Part shown: positions 23,427 through 33,400 of the stretch, one piece after another | Position numbering within the stretch: position 1 is the first letter of the stretch | Layout: every line of letters begins with the position of its first letter | NCBI RefSeq assembly: GCF_021155765.1 | Contig: NC_060108.1 | Span: forward strand, 22,407,025 to 22,471,024 | Length of the DNA stretch: 64,000 nt | DNA from: Diprion similis | Lineage: Eukaryota > Arthropoda > Insecta > Hymenoptera > Diprionidae | Direction: 5' to 3' | Position numbers and translations under genes: made by a program | The notes under the pieces: model-generated | What the model was told of the DNA's origin: nothing | What the model saw: only the letters and a program-made list of their open reading frames with translations | Database searches by the model: none

Positions 23427-25803
23427 ATGATGTGTATCTCAGTAATAAGAGGTCTGTGCTTTTACTTTGTACTTTTCCGGGGAGTGAATTCTACGCGGTA
23501 TCTGTCGTTGAAAAAGGAAATTCCGTCAGACGGCAGAACTGACGCTATTCTCAAGAGATTTTTTGAAGATTTCAAAGAGTTGTACTTGGAAGCATACGAC
23601 CCTCGGCACATCACGATCCTTGGAGGTACGTCCAATGATTTAGAGCAAGCTCAACCATTGCTAGACAACTATCCGTACGTGATACGTACGGAGTCTGAAG
23701 AATTTCGTTATTCACGAGAATTCAGCCCGGGAAGCTTGGTCGTGTTTTTCCTAGAAGATTTGAAAAAACGGACGTACTACCAAAATTATGAAGTTATGTC
23801 ACGCTGCAGGGAGTGCAGAGTTCTATTTGTTTACGGAGGAATTGTCAAGAGGGACAAGATCTGGTTGATGTTCCATTTGTCCGTTAAAAACAAAATTACA
23901 TACATTGAATTTGCTCACGTCAGTGACGGGGTGGTAAAACTTTACGGTGATTCCTTCACGGCACAGTGCTCGCTGAACATTCGTCTGAAAACCGTTTGGA
24001 AAGAAGATTCCGGCTTTGACGAAGCTGGCAGAAATTTAGACCAGCAATTACGAAATTTCAACGGATGTCCAATTTACGCTACCGCGCCGCATTTCCCACC
24101 TAAAATGGTCGTTAAAAGAAACCTTAACGGTTCGTTGAGCGTAATCGGGGGTCGAGAAGGTGAACTACTGTTAGTACTCGCTGATAAACTCAACTTCACC
24201 TTGGTACTGAAACACCCAGTCAACGCCAACTTCCCAGGGTTCTCGAGAAAACAGGGCACTTCGTGGGACGTTGGTCTTGGGACTTCGAATATTGGTGTCG
24301 GGCGATTACGTCCGACGAACTATTTTCTAGACGCGCTTACCATGTCTATACCGTACGATGAGGAATGCATTATATGGGCTGTTCCCCGTATGATAAGGTG
24401 GCAGAATGATACTGTTTTGGTTGAATTTTCTTGGAACGTCTGGATATGGGTTGGCCTCATATTTATCATCAGTTGTGCCATCGAATACGCTCATCAAAAT
24501 ATCTGGGTGGCAAGAAGTGGTGAGTTGGTTACTTTTCAGATCTATGAAACCAGTATTTGTGAATTAAAGGTAAAATATACTAATACATGTTCAATTTCAC
24601 TCCTCAAATTATCACGAATCAACTGCAAAATATCAATGACGGTTGAAACTCTGAAACTCGTTTCAGTTTATTAATCACTACTGATCATTATTCATATCAA
24701 ATATTCGTCAGTTACAATTAGGTTCGAAGTTTATGGTCAGTTCAAGGTAAATTCACTCTCTCAAAAATGGTTTGCATCAGACATGATTAATTGACATCAA
24801 ATTAGATGAAACCAACGATCAACTTGAAAGCAAATGCCAATTGTAATTTTTCTGGTAAATAGTACTAAGTTATTTTCATGCAACTGCGTGTTATCAATTA
24901 TCCGCAAGAAATATTGAGTGCTTGGTTTCTGAGAATATTGTGAAAAAATCCTTTTGAGAGTACCGTACAATACTGTTTTCAGATAATCGAACAAGGCCAG
25001 GATTCGGCGCGATACTTCTCGACGTCGTCCAAATTCACTTTGGGAATGCAGTACAATACGAATCATCGTTGACGGGAGGTAGATTCATGCTCTTAGTTTA
25101 TATGGCTTATGCGACCGTAATGACGACAGCTTACAAAAGTTCATTAGCCTCGATTTTAGCCACCGACAAAGGTACGCAGCAGGTTGTCGACGAGGAGGGA
25201 ATAATTAATGCAAATTTAGCGATTGGAGGTACATCCGATGAGTTCCAAATTCTCAATGAGTTAGTAAACGCGAGCGCACTCCCCCCAGTAATGATCGAAA
25301 GATTCATAGTTGATGATAATGATACGAATATTTCGCAAAAACTGAAGTACGATGACAATTTTGCTCTTCTAGCTCGAGTGTCTTACCTGAATTACGAGAA
25401 GCAGAAGATCGTTAGAGATCACGAATCATTGCGCTTTCACACGTTCGGTGATTGCGTGCTAACATATCCCGTGATTATGGCATTTAGTAACAAATCATAC
25501 CTTCGGGAACCAATTGACGACATAATTCTACGCTTGACGGAGGCCGGTATTATGGAATATTGGGATAGCAGTGAAACGAACGCTAAAAACATACTTAATT
25601 CAAAAAATCCGGAAGAGTTATCAGAAACAGAAACACAAATTGCTTACAAAATTCGAAGTATATTTTATATTTACTGCGGATGCATCGTATTATGTCTGAT
25701 TAGTTTCATCGCGGAATTACTCATTCCAAGGTTGATTTCGAAATACCGCCACAACGCAATCACTACTGTCGATGTACCTATGATGAAAAAAAAATCCTAT
25801 TAA
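23427..25803 (+). CDS. Divergent ionotropic receptor IR-E (complete, two exons, long intron)
   Basis: Exons 23427-24519 and 24983-25803 join in phase 1 (donor gtgagt, acceptor gttttcag) to give 637 residues. Two ATGs are adjacent (23427 and 23430); the second matches the only ATG of IR-F, so the true start may be 23430. The protein has a signal peptide (GLCFYFVLFRGVNS), an extracellular domain, S1 (GGREGELLLVLADKLNF), IGVGRLRPTNYFLD, M1 at about 337-355, AYKSSLASILATDKGT, S2 ending RLTEAGIMEYWD, and M3 (IFYIYCGCIVLCLISFIAELL). The intron is 463 bp, far longer than in the other five (81-101 bp). It is the close sister of IR-F. Confidence 0.9.
24520..24982 (+). other. Expanded intron of IR-E
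   Basis: 463 bp against 83 bp at the same site in the sister gene IR-F. The extra roughly 380 bp is AT-rich and has no recognisable terminal repeats or coding sequence, so it is either an insertion into IR-E or DNA lost from IR-F. Confidence 0.6.
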
Positions 25804-26799
25804 ATTTATCGTTCAACTATAGATTATTTACTTGATTTTTGGATTCAACGTAGCGGCTTTCATTTATGATATAACGGAAAAGTGTAAAGAAGTAATTGCA
25901 GAATTCAGGTTCCAACAAATTCCGTAATATGTTGACTTTTTGCTGTTGCTGCACAGCCTTCTTTCCCTTCACGTTCTTCGTCAAATTACTCTTTAACATT
26001 GGTGATCGATACACTAAATTTTTTGAACTGTGAAGTTTTCGTGTGACTTAATGCGATTGCTTCGGAAATTGGAACAATCAAATGGTAAAATATGCGCACT
26101 AAAGTCCTTTCACATTTAGACGTTTAGATTCATTTAGTAAGAAAATCGTACGCGAAAAGGAAATCCATTATTATGTCATACATAATGTTAACGCACGAAA
26201 CTAAACGAAACTTTCTATTATATTGTTTCAAAATGATCGGGGCTGTTTTTTCGTGTTAAAATATAGGCTAGGAGTCATCAAGTCAAGTTATTAGATATCG
26301 AGGAAAGAAAAGCGTCGGATTGGAACAATAATTTTCGCCATGAGGTACCACTTGAAATGTGATTAGTTTGTGATTGATGGATTATTATGGCACATCACGT
26401 TTCCAAGTCCTCTGCCACTGTGAGTAGGGTATGACGTTCCTTGAGTATTTCATTAATGACCTGGCCTTGGGTTTGGGAATGTTATTCTGGAGAGCTAGTT
26501 GACGTAATGTCGACAACTGGATGAAACCGCACACATCAAATGTAACGCGCACAGCTCAGAGCTAGAATGAAAAACAGTTTTCTATTGAATCTTCACTGAA
26601 AGGGGTGGATTACGATTGCAAAATGGTGAAAAGTAATCTTCTTCACATCGATTATCAGTATAACTGCAGCGCTGAATAATTTCAAGATGACTTCATCCCA
26701 AGTATTTTATTATGAGAAGTACAAGGAAGAAAAACAGGTTTTGGTTTCCATTGCCACTGAAAGTTGAATCCTAATTGATTAGATCAGGAATAATTCACG
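25804..26799. other. Intergenic DNA between IR-E and IR-F, containing an IR-D relic
   Basis: From about 25914 it repeats the 3' end of IR-D, and from about 26120 to 26799 it repeats the DNA upstream of IR-E (shared tattatattgttt, attatggcac and ctagttgacgt blocks). It is therefore the copied junction of the IR-D/IR-E block. Confidence 0.6.
25914..26105 (+). pseudogene. Relic of the 3' end of IR-D (M3 segment plus 3' UTR)
   Basis: This 190-bp stretch matches IR-D from about 22441 to 22625. Both carry tgttgctg followed by cagccttct, then aaattactctt/aattacttctt, actaaattttttgaactg/accaaattttttaaacta, and gtgacttaatgcg/gcgacttaatgcg, and both continue into the 3' UTR with gaaattggaa and gcgcact. 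The coding part still reads as a Cys/Phe-rich membrane segment (CCCCTAFFPF) but has no upstream exon, so it cannot make a receptor. Confidence 0.75.
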
Positions 26800-28760
26800 A
26801 TGTATATCTCGGTGATCAAAAGTCTGTGCTTTTACTTTGTACTTTGCCGGGGAGTGAATTCTACGCGGTATCTGTCGTTGAAAAAGGAAATTTCGTCAGA
26901 CGGCAGAACTGACGTTATTCTCAAGAGATTTTTTGAAGATTTCAAAGAGTTGTACTTGAAAGCATACGACCCTCGGCACATCACGATCCTTGGGGCTACG
27001 TCCAATGATTTAGAGCAAGCTCGACCATTGCTAGACAACTATACGCACGTGATCCGTACGGAGCCTGAAGAATTTCGTTATCAACGAGAATTCAGCCCGG
27101 GAAGCTTGGTCGTGTTTTTCCTAGAAGATTTGAAGAAGCGGACGTACTACCAGAATTATGACGTTCTCTCACGCTGCAGGGAGTGCAGAGTTCTATTTGT
27201 CTTCGTCGGAATTGTCGAGAAGGACAAGATCTGGTTGATGTTCCATTTGTCCGCTCAAGACACCATCGGATACATTGAGTTTGCACACGTCAGTGACGGG
27301 GTGGTAAAAATTTACGGTGATTCCTTCACGCCAAAGTGCTCAATGACCGTTCGTCTGAAGACCGTTTGGAAAGAAGATTCCGGTTTTGACGGAGCTCGTG
27401 AAGATTTAGACCAGCAACGACGAAACTTCAACGGATGTCCAATTCACGTTACCACAACGATCTTCCCACCCAAAATGATAGTAAAAAATAATACCAACGG
27501 TTCGCTGAGTATAATCGGGGGTCGAGAAGGTGAACTACTTTTAGTACTGGCTGATAAACTCAACTTCACCTTGGTACTGAAATATCCAGTCATGGCCCAC
27601 CGAACGGGGTTTTCGAAAAAAATTGGCGTCTCGTGGGACGTTGTTCTTGGAACCTCGGAGATTGGTATCGGGCGATTACGTCCGACGAATTATCTTCGAG
27701 GTTCGCTTACTATGTCTGTACCATACGACGAGGAATGCGTTCTCTGGGCCGTTCCCCGTATGATGAGGTGGCAGAATGATACTGTTTTGGTAGAATTTTC
27801 TTGGAACGTCTGGATATGGGTTGGCCTCATATTCGTCATTAGCTGCGCCACCGAACACGCTCATCAAAATATCTGGGTGGCAAGAAGTGGTGAGTTATTC
27901 GTTTTTTCGAATGTCTAGATATATTGCAAAAGATTTTTCTCAGGATACCACAACACCAAATTATGTTCTCAGATAAACGAACCAAGCCAGGATTCGGGGC
28001 GATACTTCTCGACGTCATTCAAACTCACTTTGGAAATTCCGTACACCATGAGTCATCATCGACGGGAGGTAGAGTCATGCTCTTAGTTTATATGGTTTAT
28101 GCGACCGTAATGACGACAGCTTACAAAAGTTCATTAGCCTCGATTTTGGCCACCGATAAAGGCACGCAGCAGATTGTCGACGAGGAGGGAATAATTGACG
28201 CAAATTTAGCGGTCGGAGGTACATTCGATGAGTTCCAAGTTCTCAACGACCAAATCAACCAGAGCGCGATCACCCCGACAATCATCGAACGATTCGTGGT
28301 TGATAATAATGATACGAATATTTCGCAGAAGCTGAAGTACGATGAGAATTATGCTCTTCTAACTCGAGCTTCTTACGTAAATTACGAGAAGCAGGTGATC
28401 ATCAGAGATCACGAATCATTGCGCTTTCACACGTTCGGTGATTGCGTGCTAACATATCCCGTGATTATGGCTTTTAGTAACAAATCATACCTTCGGGAAC
28501 CAATAGACACCATAATTCTACGCCTGATGGAGGCCGGTATTATGGAATATTGGGATCTTAGCGAAACGAACGCTAAACACATACTGAGTTCTAAAAATCT
28601 GGCAGAGTTATCAAAAACAGAAACACAAAGTGCTTACAAAATTCGAAGTATATTTTATATTTACTGCGGATGCGTCGTATTATGTCTAATTAGTTTCATC
28701 GTTGAATTATTCACTCCCCGACTGATTTCGAAATACTCCCATTACGCTATTGAGCGATGA
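26800..28760 (+). CDS. Divergent ionotropic receptor IR-F (complete, two exons)
   Basis: Exons 26800-27889 and 27973-28760 join in phase 1 (donor gtgagt, acceptor gttctcag; intron 83 bp) to give 625 residues. It is the recent sister of IR-E: long stretches are identical (for example FFEDFKELYL, AYDPRHITILG, EFSPGSLVVFFLEDLKKRTY), and the membrane segments are almost unchanged. Differences cluster in the extracellular/ligand-binding part: MAHRTGFSKKIG here against NANFPGFSRKQG in IR-E. After RLRPTNYL it has an arginine (RPTNYLRGS) that IR-E lacks, one place away from the usual glutamate-binding arginine. S2 ends RLMEAGIMEYWD; M3 is IFYIYCGCVVLCLISFIVEL. The reading frame is intact, so it is probably functional. 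Confidence 0.9.
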
Positions 28761-30554
28761 ATTTACATTTATTGTAAATGTACCCGTTACGAAAAATAAG
28801 TCCTACTCAGTTCATCTTTCAAATATGGATCACCTGGGTGACCCCCGTTTGGACACCAAAAATAATTAGTGGACTAACACTGACTGGACACAGCCCGATC
28901 ACACGTGGAAAAGTAATGCTCAAGTCTCCACTTCAAATAGAAGATTCTCTGATTTTTTGTAATCATTCTGAAGTTACTTTTCCTCATCAGACAATTTTGG
29001 GTTTAATCGACCATTTGAATATATTTATTCAACCTTTAGGGGCCGATGGGACCGAGTCCAAAACACCGCTGGTGTCAAATAATTCTTGGTGTCCAATCGG
29101 GGCTGTCTCGAATAAATTTTGGTGTCTAATTGGGCTACGTCCAATAAATCTCGTATGCAATACAGCTTCCGATCATTTTCATTGCCGAATAACGCTGGTG
29201 TCCAAATGGGCCTTTCTCGATCATTTGCGTGAGTTTTGAATAGAACGCTTGTGTTTCAATTTTTATTTATAATATAACGTTTAGAATCGCGTGTCACAAA
29301 AAATCACATACATTAATTGCATTATATATTTTAATTATCTTATTAAGACACGACTATATATTAGAATAAATGTATATGGATTGAATTTGATTGTTCAAAA
29401 TACATATTTGTACGCTACGTTATAAATATATACTGTGTGTAAGCGTGTCTTGTGTGTATAACATATATACTATATTTTCATTTACCTCGATTAGGTAATA
29501 GATTCGGTGGCATTAGAGAAATGTTGAGTAACAAATTATATAAACAATGTATCTTCTATTTAATGACATTAAAAAATTCTAACACTACCATATATAACTG
29601 TATTCTATCCTCTACGTGTTCAGTAATAAAATATTTTATCGTTACAATAAGTTTATGTATACATATAGTCTGAATACTCAGAGATGTTGTTCATTTAAAA
29701 CTGGAAGGGATAATATATCAATAACACACATACATTACATGGTATTTTTTTTTTTTATCACGATATGAAATTCGGCTGCGAGGAAAAATATCAATTTTTA
29801 GGTTCAAAAAGGAATATTTCGGTAAATTTAAACCGATAAAATGGAAACTGTAACAGGTTTTACAAAACCAAAACTGAACAGACGAAATGTGAACATTAAG
29901 GTATTTCTTTGCGCAGATCAGCTTCCAATTATTTTGAAAATCAATATAATTAATGATTGACTTTGTAAGTTGTTGTAACGCTGTGTTACATGATGTACTT
30001 TTTCAGTCTATTCGCGTACACATCTTCATTAATCTCCCGTCCAAAAGATCAACGAATAATACGAATACGATTTTCTTTTTCGTTTTTCGTTTATAATTGA
30101 ATACTTCTAACATAAGTTCTCTAGAACGTGAAAAAAGATTAAGGAAGTGGTGTCAATTGGCACATTTCATGAAAGTGCACTAACTAAGGCAACGTTGTTC
30201 GGCGATGACGACCCAGAAATGTAGTGATTTCCTGTGTATCAAGCCATTGTATAAGATAATTCTACAGTCTAACGTCTGTTTTTTTTTTTTTAATAATTTG
30301 TTTGCAACAAATTTCGTTAATTCGAAAAACAATGATATTCATTACAGTTTGTTGATTCACCTTACCAATGCAATTCATATTTTCAGGTAATCATCTTTCC
30401 AGTTAATGGCAAAAGATAACTAAATAACCAGCGGGTATTTGTTAATAATAAATTCAATTGAATATGACGAGTGTTACTTATCGTTTGTTCATATACCTCG
30501 AACAGATTAAATTGAGAGTGGAAAAATATGGCCTCGAATCACCACTGCCGTCCT
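28761..30554. other. Gap between the IR array and syntenin, with degenerate repeats
   Basis: Contains the IR-F 3' end, a degenerate repeat at about 29070-29220, and then very AT-rich DNA. No gene was seen. The syntenin 3' UTR must lie at the right end of this gap (minus strand), but its end was not located. Confidence 0.5.
29070..29220. repeat. Degenerate tandem repeat, unit about 33 bp
   Basis: Two adjacent units, each beginning ttggtgtc and ending aataaat, are the clearest (29086-29151). Weaker copies of ctggtgtcaaat and ctggtgtccaaatgggc lie on each side. The repeats are too diverged to be a microsatellite, and no transposon ends were seen. Confidence 0.5.
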
Positions 30555-32289
30555 TTAAAGAGTGGGAATGGAATGATCCATTCCCGATTTCAGTAAACTG
30601 CCGGACATTCTGCAATGAAAAAGAAAATTTTTGTGCAGGATATTCTATGAAATACTAAATTTGATGTAAAAATTTACGTACTTTTTAATCATGTGTTCAT
30701 AAATGTAGGAAGGAATAATTGTGATAGTTATGATATCGCCACCATTTTCAATTTCAGCTCCAATTTCTTTGTCCTTCAACCCGACCACGTTCTGAAAATA
30801 TATAAAATGTAGTTAGAAATTAGTACAACTGATTCGTTGAACAACTGTTGATAAAAAAACAAAATTTTAAGCATTGTATACAACTTTTGACAAAGCTATT
30901 TACTTTGCCATTAACTTCGAGCAGTTGATGGTCAGTCAATAGCCCATTTCTAGCAGCCGAAGAGTCCTTCACCAATGCAGTAATTTTTCCATTTTTGAAC
31001 TGGAAACCGATATGCCCAACGCTGTCCTTATGCAATGTGATTGTCCTTTCGAATGGTCTAAAATGACACATTAAATTTATTTCAAACTAATTCTGGCTGA
31101 AAAGATATGAACAGGTTGAAAAATGAGAACGTTACCTGTCTCTAACTATGACTTTGATACCATTTTCAGGAGCTTTGCGCAACAGCTTGTGCGCCTGATC
31201 CATGGAATATCCAGCCACAGTGACTCCGTTTATTTCCAATACTTGATCGCCAAAACGCAGACCTGCCATAGACGCTGGAGAGTTTGGACTGACGAGGCAA
31301 ACAAACACTCCGTTATTCACAGAGTGTACTCTCATGCCGATTTTCCCATCTTTATCCTTGCACAGGATCAGCTGCGAAAACAGATACAGTAAAGTTGATA
31401 CAATGATTGTAAGTTTTTTGGTTGGTCTGGATACCAGACGGTTGATTGATAACGAAAGTAAGCGATATACCTCTCGAATGCCATTGGTGACGTGTGCTCT
31501 CTGCAAACCCAAAGAATTACCAGACAGCGGAGCAATCATCCCAGATAAGCTTCCAGTCGATGGAGCTTGTGGTACTAAGGCAGTCTGTAAAAAAAAATAG
31601 AAAGTTAGTTTAAAATTAGTTGCTGCTCATTAAATTCAGGCAAGAATTTACGAAGAATAAAAATGAAATTTGCACAATATGTTGCCTTATTCTAAAATAT
31701 AACAAATTTCGCATGGAATCCTACAATTTCATGGTATTTAAATCATTTACTGGTATTGTACAAGCCTGTTTATACCCAATTAATTTTTGTGTATTCATTT
31801 TAGTCAAATAATTGAGTATTTCAGTAAGACTCTCGCTTTAAAAGAAACTTCATGCATAAAAAGTTTGAATTACATACCGGCTGTCGATTGACAACTGCGT
31901 ACTCAGGCATATTGGCGGCTATCACATCTTCGCTGAGTTCCAATCCCATATAATCACCAAGAGCTGGATAAAGAACGTGATGCTCCGGAGCTGAAGGATG
32001 ACTAGCTACCTGTGCGGGAGGAATTGGTAGCACCTGGGCCGGCTGAGGAGCGTAGTGTTGATCCGCTTGAAGTTGAGCCTAGAGTCAGAGAGATAGAAGG
32101 AATCAGTCGGGCTAGGTAGGATGGGTAGGAGTTACATAGAAGTATTGATTACCACAGACATGAATTATTACAATGCATGGTAAAGAGACTATACATAGTA
32201 TGTGATATATCGAAGAGGTTCAGAGTACGTTGACCTACCTTGATCATGTGATCAACCTTCATGTCCTCCAGAGACGGATACAGCGACAT
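30555..32289 (-). CDS. Sdcbp: Syntenin (tandem-PDZ adaptor), complete coding sequence
   Basis: Syntenin is a cytoplasmic scaffold that binds syndecan tails and phosphoinositides through two PDZ domains and binds ALIX through LYPxL motifs, acting in receptor trafficking and exosome formation. Seven coding exons close in frame: 32289-32239, 32078-31878, 31584-31471, 31371-31136, 31057-30904, 30791-30682 and 30609-30555; 921 nt, 306 residues (human 298). It starts [19 protein letters not shown], like the human protein. A second LYPxL motif ([12 protein letters not shown]) is in exon 2. PDZ1 is about residues 118-196 with carboxylate loop IGMRVHS; PDZ2 is about 202-275 (loop [10 protein letters not shown]). 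The end is [18 protein letters not shown], matching the human MDHTIPEV tail. All elements are intact. Confidence 0.96.
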
Positions 32290-32564
32290 TTTGCTTTCAA
32301 TGTTTGCTCTGTAATTAGTAAAATATAACTTTCTTAATTAGTGTTTTATCACAAGGCATATTGTTATGTAGTTGTCTATACGAAGCTTATCGCTATGACT
32401 CAGATAACAAAGTTCGATAGTGTTGCCAACAGTATTGCACATAGAATTTAGACAATCTGCGTTAACGCTCTTCTCGCCTCTTGAATTTAAATAAAAAACT
32501 ACGCTCCAAAGCATAATTAAACATGAAAATTTCTATCGATTGTTACGAACAACGATGAGCTGCG

Positions 32565-32595
<31 letters not shown>

Positions 32596-33400
32596 AAGGA
32601 GGAAATTCCACTCTTAAGCTGACTCACAATATCGCAAGTTAACCGAGATCAAAGTTGTCGTCTGAATATAAAATAGTGCCTGGCGAAAGAAAAAGATAAG
32701 CTTTGCGAAGTCTCTTATCTCACTCTAAATGTTCCGCTTAACCACAATACATCAAGTTTATTTACTGTACGGTAGTAAAATTTTTCTAGTTACAAAAACC
32801 GATGCACCTCAGTTCCGAGTTTCGCGACAGTTTTTAGGGAATCTTGAAGAATTATTTGAAAGAAAAAAGAAGTAAATCCGAATAAATGATAACCGTCTAA
32901 ATATCCTTGTTAAAAATTTAACGCAGAAATTGAGGATAAATTTTAGAAAATATGCACGTAGGTGGTTGTGCAGTCTGAGTTGTCCGATCGCTGCATATTG
33001 CGTAGTGTTATATAGCTGCTAGATTCCCTTTGTCAAAGGCGTTCCAGGATCAGTAAACGTTGTTAAACTTACATGCGCGCTCTGCACCGAAACGTGGTCG
33101 AACTCTAATTTCTCCTTTATTCTATAAATATCGCACCTTAATTCACGGAGACACACCCTCGCGGCACGTAAAGCAGAATTCCAAATAACTGCCTTGCTCT
33201 GGACGTCGGAATTTAGTCGATATTATCCAGCACAACACGACACGACACGACAGAAAAGCAAACGATCGAATGAACGACTCTACGCGCACTGCCAAACGCT
33301 GTCAGTTGTCACCACACGCTGACACCTTAGAGCATACGCAATACGCATCAAGTATTTCTTTCATTCGCCGGTAAACCGGACTTGAATGACGTCACGACCT
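32290..33400 (-). promoter_or_regulatory. Syntenin 5' leader, leader intron and promoter
   Basis: An acceptor (tactaattacag) ending at 32309 precedes the start codon by about 19 nt, so the leader is spliced. The matching donor is probably gtaagt at 33067-33072, which makes the leader exon begin somewhere in 33073-33350. A full CRE palindrome, tgacgtca, lies at 33387-33394 in a locally GC-richer patch, where a promoter would be expected. A 29-T run is at 32565-32593. The transcription start was not located. Confidence 0.5.
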
